DNA of 64,000 nucleotides, from positions 620,001 through 684,000 of the forward strand of contig NZ_CP059060.1 of NCBI RefSeq assembly GCF_014217875.1, in the 5' to 3' direction. The notes under the pieces were generated by a model. The model saw only the letters and a program-made list of their open reading frames with translations. It had not been told where the DNA came from and did not search any database. The DNA comes from Synechococcus sp. LTW-R. Its GTDB lineage: Bacteria; Cyanobacteriota; Cyanobacteriia; PCC-6307; Cyanobiaceae. Numbering within the stretch: position 1 is the stretch's first letter; every line of letters begins with the position of its first letter. The translations under genes were made by a program, and so were the position numbers. This document shows, in pieces, positions 1 through 10,481 of this stretch.

Positions 1-38
1 AAGAGGTGATCGACACCATGGAAAACCTTTGCGGCTGA
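1..38 (+). CDS. 3' end of an unidentified gene (partial)
   Basis: The frame starting at base 3 is open from the window edge and ends in TGA at 36-38, giving a C-terminus reading EVIDTMENLCG. It stops one base before the stop codon of the next, oppositely oriented gene. Too little is present to assign a family. That it is coding at all is inferred from the open frame and the tight convergent spacing. Confidence 0.4.
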   Translation, partial: EVIDTMENLCG

Positions 39-39
39 T

Positions 40-315
40 TCAGCTGCCGTAGAAGAACGCCACTTCCTTGTCCTTCAGACCCTCCCAACCGGCTGCCTTG
101 AGGCGAGCATCGAGGGTCTCCTGGTCGAAATGCTTGGACCCGGTCTTCACGACACGGTTCCTCATTGATTTTTTGACACCGCTGCGGGCCCTCTGGCTCT
201 CCAGGTCCATCACCTCGGTGTAGAGGCTGAGCATCTCCTGGGGGATCGGGCTGCCATCGAGATCGATGCCTGAGGCGATCGCAGCATCAACGCCGCCAGG
301 TCCAGCAATGGCCAT
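40..315 (-). CDS. Small conserved-type hypothetical protein (91 aa)
   Basis: I do not recognise a characterised family. The 91-aa product has a Gly/Ala-rich N-terminus, a middle rich in Arg/Lys (around SGVKKSMRNRVVK) and a C-terminal half with the look of a small soluble helical protein (LDARLKAAGWEGLKD). There is no signal peptide, membrane segment or Cys motif. The ATG at 313-315 lies 26 bp downstream of the metH stop on the same strand, so it may be the last gene of an ilvE-metH transcript. The codon use resembles that of the neighbours, which supports a real gene. Confidence 0.6.
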   Translation of the reverse strand: MAIAGPGGVDAAIASGIDLDGSPIPQEMLSLYTEVMDLESQRARSGVKKSMRNRVVKTGSKHFDQETLDARLKAAGWEGLKDKEVAFFYGS

Positions 316-341
316 GGGTCAGGGGGGGGAGGCCCTTGACC

Positions 342-3300
342 CTAAGCGGAGAAATAACGGGCCTGGCTGTGGAGGGCCACCAGCGCTGTGGTGCTCTGCT
401 CGGGCTCCAATTGGTCGCTCTCGTCCATGCTCAGACCAATCCGCTCACTACCAAGCCAGCGCAGCTGCTGCCGAGAATCGGGAACGTTCGGACAGGCCGG
501 ATAGCCAAAGGAGTAGCGGCTGCCGCGGTAGCGCTGGGCCAGGACATCCCGTAGGGGCATGTCTGCTGGATCGGGATAGCCCAATTCGCGGCGGATCCGG
601 GAGTGGACCCACTCCGCCAGGGCCTCGGCCATTTGAACGCCCAGGCCATGGAAGTAGAGGTAATCGCTGTATTGATCGCCCTTGAACAGGTCTTGGGCGA
701 AGGCAGTCGCCTGCTCACCCATGGTTACCGCCTGCATGGGCAGCACATCCGATGCACCACTGACGGCATCGCGGTAGAAGTCAGCAATGCAGTAGCGGTT
801 GCCCGAGCGTTGCCGCGGCAGATCAAACCGCCCCAGCTCGCTCTGCGGTTGCTCCGGGTCAAACACGACCAGCGCATTGCCCTCGCGCCCGCACGGGTAG
901 TAGCCGTAGGCCACTCGAGGGGTGAGCAGGCCTTCATCGATGCAGCGTTGCTTCCAATGGGCGAGGACGGGCTCCGCCTTCTCGGCCAGCATCGCTTCGT
1001 AGTCCTCGCGGGACTGCCCTTGGGCCTTGCGCAACTGCCACTGGCCGGCGAAGAGGGCATTGCGATCGAGGAATCCGAAGACCTCCTCAATGTCGATCGC
1101 GTCTTCGAGCAGCACCTGACTACCCCAGAAGGGGGGAGTGATTGCAGCCTCCTCCGGCACGCTCTCGGAGCGGTCCGTCGAGACAGCGACGGCTGCTGGC
1201 TGTGCGTCGGCGGGCGCTGCGGTCTCGTCCGTGTCAGCACGCTCGTCCGTGTTAACCGCCTCGAGTCCGAGCCCGTCGGGGATCGCTCCGAGGAACCCCT
1301 TAGCGTTATCCCACTGCTCTTCAGCCTTGGCCGTCACCAGGGCATCCATGAAGCGCAGGTCAACGAAGGCGTCGCGCCCGTAAATGACCTGGCCGTTGTA
1401 GACCTCGCGGCAGTCCTTGTTCACGAACCGGGGGGTGAGGGCAGCCCCGCCCAGGATCACGGGGACATTGATCCCGGCCTCGTTGAAGGCGGCGAGGTTG
1501 TCCTTCATGAAGGCTGTTGATTTCACCAACAGTCCGCTCATGGCAATGCAATCGGCCTGGTGTTCTTGCTGCGCCTCGATGATGGCTTCAACGGGTTGTT
1601 TGATCCCCAGGTTGATCACCTCATAGCCGTTGTTCGTGAGGATGATGTCGACCAGGTTCTTGCCGATGTCATGCACATCGCCTTTGACCGTGGCAATCAG
1701 GAACTTGGCCTTGGCGGAGCTCTCACCCTCCACCTTGTCCATCAGGGGCTCGAGGAAAGCCACGGCGGATTTCATCGTCTCGGCGCTTTGCAGGACGAAG
1801 GGCAGCTGCATTTGCCCTGAGCCAAAGAGCTCACCGACCACCTTCATCCCATCCAGCAGGAAGGTGTTGATGATCTGGAGCGGTTTGTAGCTCTCAAGGG
1901 CAATCTTGAGCGCGTCTTCCAAGCCAATGCGCTCACCATCAATGATGTGTTGCTTCAGGCGTTCCTCAATAGGGAGATCAGCCAAGGACGGTCCGGAAGC
2001 CCGTGCCTCCTTCGTGGAGACGCCTTCGAACAACGTGGTGAGTTCGGTAAGGGGGTCATAGACACAGACCCCGTTGTCAAAACGCCGGCGATCGTGAATG
2101 AGGTCGCGGCAAACCTGCTGGTGCTCCTCGCTGATCTTGATCAGCGGCAGGATCTTGGCGGGGCTGACGATCGCCGCATCCATGCCTGCCTCACAGCAGT
2201 CATGGAGAAAAACGGAGTTGAGCACGATCCGCGCCGCTGGGGATAGGCCAAAGCTCACGTTGCTGACGCCCAGCACCACATGAACACCCGGAAGGTTCTC
2301 GCGGATCATGCGAATCGCATTCAGCGTCGCCAGTCCGTTTTCCCGGTCTTCTTCGATGCCCGTTGAGATGGGGAGTGCCAGGGGGTCGTAGAAGATCTCG
2401 TGGGCCGGGATGCCGAATTCCAGGGCATCGCGGTAGGCCCGTTGCGCGATCGCGAATTTGCGTTCCGCGGTGCGGGCCATACCCTCCTCATCAATGGTCC
2501 CGACGACGACACCAGCGCCGTAATCGCGCGCCAGTTCGAGCACCTTGAAGAAGCGCTCGTCGCCGTCCTCGTAGTTGGTGGAGTTGAGGATGCATTTGCC
2601 GCCAGCCACCTTGAGGCCGGCCTCCATCTTTTGCCACTCCGTGGAGTCCAGCATCAGGGGGAGGTTGACGTTGGTCACCAGACGGCTGACCAACGCGTGC
2701 ATATCCGCCTCGCCATCGCGGCCGACGTAGTCGACGTTGACGTCAAGAACATGAGCGTTCTCCTTCACCTGGCCGCGGGCTACGGAGACCAGACCGTCCC
2801 AGTCTTCTTCCGCGAGCAACTCACGAACTTTCTTCGAGCCACTGGCGTTCAGGCGTTCGCCAATGATCAAGAAGGAGTTGTCCTGCAGGTAGGGGGTGAC
2901 TCCGTAGATCGAGCTGGCTGAGGGCTCGTACTGCAGGGCCGGGCGTGGGGCTTCAGGGTCTGGCTCCATACCACCGCGCACCGTGCGCTGGGCTGGCTTG
3001 AGTTCCGAGGAAAGCTCAGCCAGGGAGGCGATGTGTGCTGGCGTGGTTCCGCAGCAGCCGCCAATCACCTGCACCCCCAGATCTTCCACGAAGTGCATCA
3101 GCTGCATCTTCATTTCGGTCGGGGTCAGCCGGTAGTGGGCGACGCCGCCGATGTTTTCCGGTAGACCCGCGTTCGGGATGCAGCTCACCACGAAAGGGCT
3201 GTGGGCTGAGAGGTAGCGGACGTGCTCCTTCATCTGCTCGGGGCCCGTCGCGCAGTTCAGGCCGAGCACATCGATCGGGAATGGCTCCAGAATCGAGACC

Positions 3301-3947
3301 ACCGCCGCGATGTCTGAACCCACCAACATCGTGCCGGTGGTTTCCATGGTCACGCTGACCATCAAGGGCCTGCGCTGACCGGTTGCCGTGAAGGCCTGCT
3401 CAATTCCCTGCAACGCCGCCTTGATTTGCAGGACGTCCTGGCAGGTTTCGACGATGAAGAGGTCCACGTCTCCGGCGATCAGGCCCTCGGCCTGTTCGGC
3501 GAAGGAATCGCGCATTTCGTCGAAGCTGATGTGCCCCAACGTGGGCAGCTTCGTCGTCGGGCCCATGGATCCCGCCACGAACCGGGGCTTCTCCGGCGTC
3601 GAGTAGGCGGCGGCCATTTCGCGTGCCAGCTCCGCTGCCCGCTTGTTCAGCTCAAAGGTCTTGTCCTGGATGTCGTACTCGGCCAGGACCGTGGAGGTCG
3701 CGCCAAAGGTGTCGGTCTCAATGACATCGCATCCGGCTTCAAGAAACTGACGATGCACGGCCTGCACGGCATCCGGCCGGGTGAAGACCAGGTTCTCGTT
3801 GCACCCTTCGAGGGCCAAGCCGCCGAAATCGTCGGCGGTCAGATCCATCTGCTGCAACGAAGTTCCCGTTGCACCGTCGAACACCAACACAGGCCGCTCC
3901 GGGCTGTGCAAACGCTCCAGGAAGCCAATGCGTTGGGTGGCGAGCAT
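342..3947 (-). CDS. metH: Cobalamin-dependent methionine synthase MetH
   Basis: MetH transfers a methyl group from 5-methyltetrahydrofolate to homocysteine through protein-bound cobalamin. The order is canonical: homocysteine-binding barrel (residues ~10-310, zinc ligands in LNCATG near 232 and IGGCCGTTP near 298), pterin-binding barrel (~345-610), B12 cap and Rossmann domain (DVHDIG, His near 759 as cobalt ligand), then an AdoMet-activation domain (~935-1201). A low-complexity Ala/Glu/Asp linker of about 45 residues precedes the activation domain. The longest frame starts at 4043 inside ilvE; I prefer the ATG at 3945-3947, eight bases after the ilvE stop, which gives 1201 aa, the usual family length. 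Confidence 0.96.
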   Translation of the reverse strand: MLATQRIGFLERLHSPERPVLVFDGATGTSLQQMDLTADDFGGLALEGCNENLVFTRPDAVQAVHRQFLEAGCDVIETDTFGATSTVLAEYDIQDKTFELNKRAAELAREMAAAYSTPEKPRFVAGSMGPTTKLPTLGHISFDEMRDSFAEQAEGLIAGDVDLFIVETCQDVLQIKAALQGIEQAFTATGQRRPLMVSVTMETTGTMLVGSDIAAVVSILEPFPIDVLGLNCATGPEQMKEHVRYLSAHSPFVVSCIPNAGLPENIGGVAHYRLTPTEMKMQLMHFVEDLGVQVIGGCCGTTPAHIASLAELSSELKPAQRTVRGGMEPDPEAPRPALQYEPSASSIYGVTPYLQDNSFLIIGERLNASGSKKVRELLAEEDWDGLVSVARGQVKENAHVLDVNVDYVGRDGEADMHALVSRLVTNVNLPLMLDSTEWQKMEAGLKVAGGKCILNSTNYEDGDERFFKVLELARDYGAGVVVGTIDEEGMARTAERKFAIAQRAYRDALEFGIPAHEIFYDPLALPISTGIEEDRENGLATLNAIRMIRENLPGVHVVLGVSNVSFGLSPAARIVLNSVFLHDCCEAGMDAAIVSPAKILPLIKISEEHQQVCRDLIHDRRRFDNGVCVYDPLTELTTLFEGVSTKEARASGPSLADLPIEERLKQHIIDGERIGLEDALKIALESYKPLQIINTFLLDGMKVVGELFGSGQMQLPFVLQSAETMKSAVAFLEPLMDKVEGESSAKAKFLIATVKGDVHDIGKNLVDIILTNNGYEVINLGIKQPVEAIIEAQQEHQADCIAMSGLLVKSTAFMKDNLAAFNEAGINVPVILGGAALTPRFVNKDCREVYNGQVIYGRDAFVDLRFMDALVTAKAEEQWDNAKGFLGAIPDGLGLEAVNTDERADTDETAAPADAQPAAVAVSTDRSESVPEEAAITPPFWGSQVLLEDAIDIEEVFGFLDRNALFAGQWQLRKAQGQSREDYEAMLAEKAEPVLAHWKQRCIDEGLLTPRVAYGYYPCGREGNALVVFDPEQPQSELGRFDLPRQRSGNRYCIADFYRDAVSGASDVLPMQAVTMGEQATAFAQDLFKGDQYSDYLYFHGLGVQMAEALAEWVHSRIRRELGYPDPADMPLRDVLAQRYRGSRYSFGYPACPNVPDSRQQLRWLGSERIGLSMDESDQLEPEQSTTALVALHSQARYFSA

Positions 3948-3954
3948 CAGTCGA

Positions 3955-4872
3955 TCAACCGTCAAGGCGCACGCGGCTGACCCAGTGCTCATAGGCGGGG
4001 TCACGCCCTTCGGTAATCGTCGTGAGGCGCTCACGGATGGCATTCATCACGGGGCGCTCGGCACTGAGTTCTGTGGTTTCCACGCGACGGATGGGCGTGA
4101 CCTTGGCTGCGGTGCCGCTCAGGAAGACTTCGTCGGCGATGAACAACTCGCTCTTGTCGACGGGCCGCTCCAAGGTGGGGATGCCCATGGCCTTGGCCAG
4201 CTCCAGCACGCTCGAGCGGGTGATGCCCTCAAGGATGTCCTGGTCAACACCAGGGGTGATCAGGACACCGTCACGGACCAGGAACAGGTTCATGCCACTG
4301 GCCTCGCTCACCTTGCCGCGGCTGTTCAGGAGCAGGGCTTCATCAAAGCCACTCTTGACGGCCTCAGTCTTGGCCAGGGAGCTCGTGATGTAGGCGCCGC
4401 TGATCTTGCCGCGCAGGGGCAACGAGCGATCCTCCTGACGGGTCCAGGAGCTGATCCGGCAGCTCACACCCTCCGGGGAGAGGTAGTCACCGAGCTCAAG
4501 CCCGTAGATCAGAAAATCGGTCTCGATGTTGTGCAGACGGGGGGCAATCCCCAGATCACTCGTATAAACAAACGGACGGAGATAGACCGGACAGGTCGGC
4601 TTATTGGTACGCAGGAAGGCGTGGATCGCTGAGTGAATGGTCTCTTCGCTGAGCTCCGTCAGCAGCAGACGGGCGCTCTGGCTGAGACGGCGGGCGTGGC
4701 GGTCAGCCCGGAACAGCAGGATCTCGTTCGCATCCGCAGGATTGGGGATCGCCCGCATCCCGCCAAACGCACCGGTGCCGTAGTGCAGCGCATGGGTCGC
4801 GACCGAGAGGGTGGCCTCCGCGAAAGGCACACACTTGCCACCGAACCAGGCGTAGGGCAGGAACTGATGCAT
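3955..4872 (-). CDS. ilvE: Branched-chain amino-acid aminotransferase
   Basis: This fold-type IV PLP aminotransferase catalyses the last step of valine, leucine and isoleucine synthesis. The expected motifs are present: an N-terminal [19 protein letters not shown] segment, the presumed PLP lysine in RGKISGAY, and a [10 protein letters not shown] motif that binds the cofactor phosphate. The frame opens at 5085, but its first 71 residues are Arg/Pro-rich and overlap cobN. The ATG at 4870-4872 ([10 protein letters not shown]) gives 305 aa, the normal length. It lies just upstream of metH, probably in one transcript, and is divergent from cobN. Confidence 0.93.
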   Translation of the reverse strand: MHQFLPYAWFGGKCVPFAEATLSVATHALHYGTGAFGGMRAIPNPADANEILLFRADRHARRLSQSARLLLTELSEETIHSAIHAFLRTNKPTCPVYLRPFVYTSDLGIAPRLHNIETDFLIYGLELGDYLSPEGVSCRISSWTRQEDRSLPLRGKISGAYITSSLAKTEAVKSGFDEALLLNSRGKVSEASGMNLFLVRDGVLITPGVDQDILEGITRSSVLELAKAMGIPTLERPVDKSELFIADEVFLSGTAAKVTPIRRVETTELSAERPVMNAIRERLTTITEGRDPAYEHWVSRVRLDG

Positions 4873-4958
4873 GGGGTCGGTGGGGGCGGCCACAGCTGCA
4901 GACGATCTTCTCACTGCCCGGTGCCCTAGCGCGAGTGCTGACCCAGCAAGATGGTTCG

Positions 4959-7900
4959 ATGCACCGTCTTGCGGCTGTCCCCGGTAGCCACAGCCCTGAG
5001 GACGGGGTCGTCTATGTCGAACAGCCAGGTGCCGACCTGGTGGTTCTCTCAAGCGCGGACACCGACCTCGCGGCGTTGGCCGCAACGCTGGACCGGGAGA
5101 GCTTCCCGGCTGGTCAGGGCCGTCAGCTCCAGGGCCTGAACCTGGCGAGCCTCCAACACCCCGCGGTGCTGGATCACTACATCAGCACCAGCTTGAGCGG
5201 CACACGATTGGTGTTGATCCGTCTGCTCGGCGGCCGAGGCCATTGGAGTTACGGACTGGAGCAGTTCCGGCTCTGGGCCGAAACCGCATCGGACCGCCAC
5301 CTGGTGGTGATGGCCGGTACCGCCGATGAAGACGAGGCGTTGGCCTCCCTCAGCACCGTCCCGGCACCCGTGGCTGTCGCCTGCAGCCAATGCCTGAGAG
5401 AAGGGGGCACCGACAACTGGCTGAGGGTGCTCAAGAGCCTCGGCTCATTCCTCGACAACGGCGAGGTTGTTCTTCCTGCAGCCCAGGCCGTTGAAGACCC
5501 CAAGGCCCATGACTGGCAAGGGGATTCCGGCCCACGGGTGGGCGTGATCCTGTATCGCGCGCTTCTGCAATCGGGCGACCTGGCGCTGGCGGAGGCCCTG
5601 CTCTCCGCGCTCAGGGCCCGGGGCTTAGCCCCGCGGGCGTTGTGGGTCAGCAGCCTGCGGGACCCGGTGGTGCAGCGGGGTGTGCTGGATCTCCTCCAAC
5701 GGGAAGCGGTGGACGCCGTGGTCTGCACCACCTCGTTTGCTTCGGTCCAATCCGCGGAGGCTGGATTGGGGGCGCCCCTCTGGGAAGAGCTCGGTGTACC
5801 GGTCTTTCAGGTCCTGTGCAGCACCCAGTCCGCTGCGGCCTGGCAGGCCAGTCCGGTGGGGTTGGCCTCCCTCGATCTGACTCTGCAAATCGCGATGCCG
5901 GAGCTGGACGGCCGCATCACGACGCGGGTTGGGGCCTTCAAAGAGCTCGAGCAGGCCGACGCGCGTCTCGCCACCGGACTGCATCGCTATGTGCCAGCAC
6001 CGGAGCGTCTCGCCTGGGTCGCCGAACTGGTTCGGCGTTGGTGTGACCTGCGGGTGACTCCCCCACAGAACCGGCGTCTGGCGCTCGTGCTGGCGAATTA
6101 CCCCACCCGCAACGCCCGTCTTGCCAATGGCGTCGGACTCGACACCCCAGCCAGTGCCGCGGCGATGCTCGGGTGGTTACAGGACGCTGGCTACAGCCTC
6201 GGGGCTGAGATCCCCGGCGATGGCGACGCGCTGATTGCAGCCTTGCTCGCCGGCCGAACCAATGATCCAGAAAGCAGCCACCTCAAGGCCGCGGACCATC
6301 TGCCCCTGCAGGCCTATTTGGATTGGTATGGCGCGCTACCCAGTGCCGCCCGCCAGAGCCTCGAGGCCCAGTGGGGGGAACCGCAGCAGGACCCGTCCCT
6401 CGAGCCCCATGGATTTCCAATCCATGGACTGCGTTTCGGCAACGCGGTCGTGATGATCCAGCCGTCACGCGGCTACGAGAGGGATCCCAGCCTGAGCTAC
6501 CACTCTCCAGATCTGGCTCCGACGCACCAGTACCTCGCGCATTACCTCTGGCTTGCCCAAGCCGCTCGGGTGCAGGTGGTGTGCCACGTGGGGAAGCACG
6601 GCAACCTCGAATGGCTGCCCGGGAAGGGGCTTGGACTCTCCGGCAGCTGCTTCCCAGAGTTGGCCCTGGGGCCCATGCCCCACCTCTATCCCTTCATCGT
6701 GAACGACCCAGGTGAAGGCTCCCAGGCCAAGCGGCGTGCCCAAGCGGTGATCCTCGATCACCTCACCCCACCTCTCGGTCGAGCGGGACTGCATGGGGAC
6801 CTTCGAGAGCTGGAGGCGCTGATCGATGAGTACTGGGAAGCGGTGCAACTCGGGAGTGCCCGCAGTGAGGGGCTCCGGGCAGAGATCCTTCAACAGCTCA
6901 GTGCTTCGGAACTCGAGGGGGTCCTGGCGACCGGCGAGGGGGATGACCCGTTGGATGCGGCCGATGGCTATCTCTGTGAGCTCAAGGAAGCGCAGATCCG
7001 CACGGGATTGCATCGCTTTGGCTCCTTGCCTGCCCTCGATGCCCGTGCGGAATTACTGGCCTGCCTGGCGCGCCCTCCCCAGCAGAACGGCCTCGGCCTG
7101 ACCCAGGCCTTGGCGCGCGATACGCAACTGGGCTTGGACCCCTGGGCTGATCCGGAAGAACAGCCGCTTGAGCCAACTGATCGAGACCGCCTGATCACCC
7201 TGGGGCTGGAGCAACCCCGCCGCTGCGGCGATGCCGTCGAGTGGCTGGAGCAACAGGTGCTTGATCTCTGCCAGGCCCTGTTGTCGGGGGCCACTGCATT
7301 CCCGGCGACGGGCCCGCAAACCTACGCGGTGCTCCACCGTCTTCAGCGGGAGTTGGTGCCGAACCTGCTGCGCTGCGGAGAGGCCGAACAGACCTCTTTC
7401 CTGCGGGGCATGGCCGGGCAGCGCATCGCCGCCGGTCCCTCGGGCGCCCCAACGCGAGGGCGCCCGGACCTTCTGCCAACGGGCCGCAATTTCTACAGCG
7501 TGGATTTGCGCGGTCTGCCAACGGAAGCCGCCTGGGACCTCGGCCGCCGCAGTGCGGAGTTGCTGGTGGAGCACCACCTCATGGAGGAGGGTGAACCCCT
7601 ACGCCACCTCGCGCTTTCGGTCTGGGGCACCAGCACGATGCGCAATGGCGGGGAAGACATCGCCCAGTGCCTCGCGCTGATGGGTGTCAGACCGATCTGG
7701 GATGGGCCCAGCCGCCGACTCGTGGACATCGAATTGATTCCACTGGCTGCCTTGGGCCGCCCCAGGGTGGATGTGACCCTTCGAATCTCCGGCTTGTTCC
7801 GTGACGCCTTCCCCCAACTGGTGGGTTGGGTCAACCAGGCGACCGCCCTCGTTGCTGCAGCCGAGGAAGACGCCGATGGCAATCCCCTCGCTGAGGCCGC

Positions 7901-8648
7901 CAGACGTGATGGCCATGCCTGGCGCGTGTATGGCTCAGCACCGGGTGCCTATGGAGCGGGTCTTCAAGGGTTGATCGATAGCGGCGACTGGGAGAACCGG
8001 GATGACCTGGCTGAGGCCTACTTGAACTGGGGCAGCTGGCGTTACGAAGGGGATGGCGCTGGGCCCCTGCGCATCGCGGCCGATCGGGGCGGGTTTGAGC
8101 GGCGGCTGGGTTCGGTCCAGGTGGTGCTCCAGAACCAGGACAACCGCGAGCACGATCTGCTGGATTCCGACGATTACTACCAATTCCAGGGCGGGCTGAG
8201 TGCCGCGGTGGAGTCCGTGCGCGGAACCGCTCCGGCGGTCTGGTTCGCGGACCATTCCCGCCACCAACGTCCGCGGGTTCACCGACTCGAGAAGGAATTC
8301 GACAAGGTGCTGCGCTCTCGCGTGCTCAACCCCCGCTGGATCGAGGGGATGCAACAGCACGGCTACAAGGGTGGCTTTGAAATGGCCGCCAGCCTCGACT
8401 ACCTGTTTGCCTACGACGCCAGTACGGGGCGGGTGCCGGATTGGAGTTACGGCTCAATCGCTGAGCAGTGGCTGGAGTCCAAAGAGGTTCTGGACTTCCT
8501 CAAGACGCACAATCCCTGGGCGCTGCGGGACATGGCGGAGCGGCTGCTGGAGGCGCACAACCGCGGTCTTTGGAGTGGGGCACAAAAAAACCAGCTCGCG
8601 CACCTGCGTGAGCTGGTCCTGGACGCTGAAGCGTTGATCGAGGGTTAG
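4959..8648 (+). CDS. cobN: Cobaltochelatase subunit CobN
   Basis: CobN is the large subunit that inserts cobalt into the corrin ring in the aerobic-type cobalamin pathway; it is related to magnesium chelatase ChlH. The family signature HGNLEWLPGKG occurs near residue 550, and the length (about 1229 aa) fits CobN rather than the larger ChlH. A GTG at 4935 extends the frame by eight residues, but the ATG at 4959 gives the cleaner MHRLAAVPG start. No cobS or cobT lies in the window; in cyanobacteria the ChlI/ChlD ATPase subunits are thought to substitute. The stop overlaps the stop of the next, convergent gene. The neighbour metH is a cobalamin consumer. Confidence 0.93.
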   Translation: MHRLAAVPGSHSPEDGVVYVEQPGADLVVLSSADTDLAALAATLDRESFPAGQGRQLQGLNLASLQHPAVLDHYISTSLSGTRLVLIRLLGGRGHWSYGLEQFRLWAETASDRHLVVMAGTADEDEALASLSTVPAPVAVACSQCLREGGTDNWLRVLKSLGSFLDNGEVVLPAAQAVEDPKAHDWQGDSGPRVGVILYRALLQSGDLALAEALLSALRARGLAPRALWVSSLRDPVVQRGVLDLLQREAVDAVVCTTSFASVQSAEAGLGAPLWEELGVPVFQVLCSTQSAAAWQASPVGLASLDLTLQIAMPELDGRITTRVGAFKELEQADARLATGLHRYVPAPERLAWVAELVRRWCDLRVTPPQNRRLALVLANYPTRNARLANGVGLDTPASAAAMLGWLQDAGYSLGAEIPGDGDALIAALLAGRTNDPESSHLKAADHLPLQAYLDWYGALPSAARQSLEAQWGEPQQDPSLEPHGFPIHGLRFGNAVVMIQPSRGYERDPSLSYHSPDLAPTHQYLAHYLWLAQAARVQVVCHVGKHGNLEWLPGKGLGLSGSCFPELALGPMPHLYPFIVNDPGEGSQAKRRAQAVILDHLTPPLGRAGLHGDLRELEALIDEYWEAVQLGSARSEGLRAEILQQLSASELEGVLATGEGDDPLDAADGYLCELKEAQIRTGLHRFGSLPALDARAELLACLARPPQQNGLGLTQALARDTQLGLDPWADPEEQPLEPTDRDRLITLGLEQPRRCGDAVEWLEQQVLDLCQALLSGATAFPATGPQTYAVLHRLQRELVPNLLRCGEAEQTSFLRGMAGQRIAAGPSGAPTRGRPDLLPTGRNFYSVDLRGLPTEAAWDLGRRSAELLVEHHLMEEGEPLRHLALSVWGTSTMRNGGEDIAQCLALMGVRPIWDGPSRRLVDIELIPLAALGRPRVDVTLRISGLFRDAFPQLVGWVNQATALVAAAEEDADGNPLAEAARRDGHAWRVYGSAPGAYGAGLQGLIDSGDWENRDDLAEAYLNWGSWRYEGDGAGPLRIAADRGGFERRLGSVQVVLQNQDNREHDLLDSDDYYQFQGGLSAAVESVRGTAPAVWFADHSRHQRPRVHRLEKEFDKVLRSRVLNPRWIEGMQQHGYKGGFEMAASLDYLFAYDASTGRVPDWSYGSIAEQWLESKEVLDFLKTHNPWALRDMAERLLEAHNRGLWSGAQKNQLAHLRELVLDAEALIEG

Positions 8649-9175
8649 AGGTCCTTGACCCAGCCCTTGAAGGCGCCAATGTCACCGGGCTTCGACTGCG
8701 CGGTATCGGCGGGCTTGGGCTGCTGAGCAGCGGCCTCGGCTTGTTGCTCCTGCTCAGCCTTAATGGCAGCAGGGCCGCCGGGAACATTCACGCCGAAGGA
8801 TGAACCGCGCTTGCGTTCATCCAACTCGGCCATGGTCATCGGCTCACAGAACGTCTTCTTGACGGTCTTGGGGATGCCACCGGTGAGGTCGGTCTGCACT
8901 TCAGCAGGCTTGGGATCGCCGAGACCCTCGGACTTGACGACGCGACGGGCCTCCATCGAAGCGACCTCATCGATGATTTCCTTGCTGCCGGGGCTGTCCA
9001 CAGTCCCGGGGAAGGTGCGCCGGATCGTGTTCGATTGGCGCATGAAATCAACGTTCCCCATGCTGCTGGAGGCGTCAGCATCAAGGAAGAACGCCTCTTC
9101 TTTTTTCGCAGCTTCCCGCTTGGTCACAGGAGACTGCGGCTTGTCACTGCCCAGCAGACGATCAAACAGGCCCAT
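8645..9175 (-). CDS. Conserved-type cyanobacterial hypothetical protein (176 aa)
   Basis: I do not recognise a named family. The N-terminus MGLFDRLLG is followed by a charged segment and a well-ordered stretch (SMGNVDFMRQSNTIRRTFPG), then a proline/alanine/glutamine-rich region and a short C-terminal block ending GAFKGWVKDL. There is no signal peptide or membrane segment. The Ala/Gln-rich region looks like a flexible linker. The stop codon overlaps the end of cobN on the other strand. The context suggests no function; the ordered N-terminal half suggests a real soluble protein. Confidence 0.75.
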   Translation of the reverse strand: MGLFDRLLGSDKPQSPVTKREAAKKEEAFFLDADASSSMGNVDFMRQSNTIRRTFPGTVDSPGSKEIIDEVASMEARRVVKSEGLGDPKPAEVQTDLTGGIPKTVKKTFCEPMTMAELDERKRGSSFGVNVPGGPAAIKAEQEQQAEAAAQQPKPADTAQSKPGDIGAFKGWVKDL

Positions 9176-9202
9176 CGCAAGGGATCACGATCTCCAGAAA
9201 CC

Positions 9203-9859
9203 CTAGCGGCCACAAAGCTCTAAGCCGTGGGTATCGGTGCCGCAACTTCGCAGAAGTGCGTGTTTTTCAAGCAAGCCCACGATCGAATCGCAAACCAGGG
9301 GCGTCGGGCGCCACTGCACTTGCATCTCGTAGTCATAGAACGCTTCCGCCCCATCGAACCCCAAGTCCGCGGCCGCAGGGATCAGCCGTTGAAAGGGGAG
9401 GCGATAGCGCGCTGGATGCGCCAGCAGCGCCAACCCGCCTGCGGCATGGATTCTGCGGCGGGCCTCAGCGGCAGCGAGGACTTCCCCGACTGCCGCTTGC
9501 CCTTGGCGGTAGGGATCCAGGGCGGTGTGGTCCAGCTCAAAGCCGAGGGCCAGCACATGCACCAGGCAGCCCTCCAGCAGGCAGCTGATCTCCATCCCAG
9601 TCCAGAGCCGCGGAGGCGAAGACCCCGCCTCGGCTTGCTGCTCAAACCAGCGTTGGATCGGCAGGAAAGCCGCCGTGCTGTGGTGATCGGTCACCGCCAA
9701 ATGCTCCAGGCCGATCGCGAGGGCCTGTTCAGCCAACGCTTCCGGTCGAAGACTCCCATCACTGCTGGTGGTGTGGCAGTGAAAGTTGATCCGCCCCGGA
9801 CAACAGGTGGGGGTGACGGTTTCCAGAACCGCGACCAGGGGATGGTGTCTGTCCGTCAT
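9203..9859 (-). CDS. PHP-domain metal-dependent phosphoesterase
   Basis: The N-terminal motif INFHCHTTSSDGS followed by LAVTDHHS is the classic PHP-superfamily metal-binding signature, shared with histidinol phosphatases, polymerase PHP domains and RNase AM/TrpH-like enzymes. A later HPAR motif and DTHG near the C-terminus supply further metal ligands. At 218 aa it is a stand-alone, slightly short member. It lies nine bases downstream of hemJ in the leftward run. TrpH-type enzymes act on nucleotides such as phosphoadenosine phosphate or short RNAs; which substrate applies here cannot be told. Confidence 0.85.
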   Translation of the reverse strand: MTDRHHPLVAVLETVTPTCCPGRINFHCHTTSSDGSLRPEALAEQALAIGLEHLAVTDHHSTAAFLPIQRWFEQQAEAGSSPPRLWTGMEISCLLEGCLVHVLALGFELDHTALDPYRQGQAAVGEVLAAAEARRRIHAAGGLALLAHPARYRLPFQRLIPAAADLGFDGAEAFYDYEMQVQWRPTPLVCDSIVGLLEKHALLRSCGTDTHGLELCGR

Positions 9860-9867
9860 GGCCGGAC

Positions 9868-10455
9868 CTACGCCGCTGCGGCTTCCTTCTCGGCCCGTAG
9901 CCGCCTCCAGCGGGCATAAAACTGAATCGACGCAGCCATAAAGACCACCAACGCCACGATGAACCAGGTGGCAGCTCCCGTCGGGAACTGGTTCTTGAAG
10001 ACCACCAGCATCACGACGATCACCAGCAGCAGCGTTGGCAGCTCATTGAGTGCCCGCAGTTGTTTTGGACTCCAGCCGCAGGTCCCCTGCTGCAGCTGAC
10101 CCATCAGGCGGTAACAGAAAAAGTGATAAGCCAGCAGGGCCAGGACGAAGGCCAACTTGGCGTGCATCCAGCCCTGCTGAAGCCAGGCGGGATTGGCGAT
10201 CAAGAGACCAACGGCCATGGAGACCGCCACGACCATTCCCGGCGTCGTGATGATGTTGGCGAGGCGCTTCTCCATCAAGCCGTACTGGGCTTGGAAGGCA
10301 TCCTTGAGGGTCGGCTCGAGCTCTTCGGCTTCCCGGTGATAGATGAACAGCCGCACCAGATAAAACAGGCCAGCGAACCAAACCACCACCCCGACGATGT
10401 GCAGGGTCTTGAACCAGAGGTAGGCCTCAGGGGGAAGAGCCGCCAGGGTGATCAC
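9868..10455 (-). CDS. hemJ: Protoporphyrinogen IX oxidase, HemJ type
   Basis: HemJ oxidises protoporphyrinogen IX to protoporphyrin IX, the branch-point precursor of heme and chlorophyll; it was characterised in Synechocystis. The 195-aa product has four hydrophobic segments and the family N-terminal block WFKTLHIVGVVVWFAGLFYL with its conserved His, followed by a YGLMEKRL segment and W/H-rich helices. The start is a GTG at 10453-10455. It belongs to the leftward run between the photolyase-like gene (27 bp upstream) and the PHP gene. It acts in the membrane. Confidence 0.92.
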   Translation of the reverse strand: MITLAALPPEAYLWFKTLHIVGVVVWFAGLFYLVRLFIYHREAEELEPTLKDAFQAQYGLMEKRLANIITTPGMVVAVSMAVGLLIANPAWLQQGWMHAKLAFVLALLAYHFFCYRLMGQLQQGTCGWSPKQLRALNELPTLLLVIVVMLVVFKNQFPTGAATWFIVALVVFMAASIQFYARWRRLRAEKEAAAA

Positions 10456-10481
10456 AGGCCGAAGCCGAACTGGGCAACAAG

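Noticed and set aside
274-281. Scattered GCGATCGC (HIP1-like) octamers
   Set aside because: A few copies occur (for example here and near 2450, 38585 and 52157), but not at the high density of HIP1-rich cyanobacteria, so they are not annotated as a repeat family.
603-1520. 305-aa plus-strand open frame opposite metH
   Set aside because: No family features, composition dominated by Leu/Ala/Gly/Arg, and it lies inside the well-conserved MetH C-terminal domains.
4873-4958. Possible cobalamin riboswitch between ilvE and cobN
   Set aside because: Only 86 bp are available and no B12-box or multi-stem architecture is visible; riboswitches of this class need about 200 nt.
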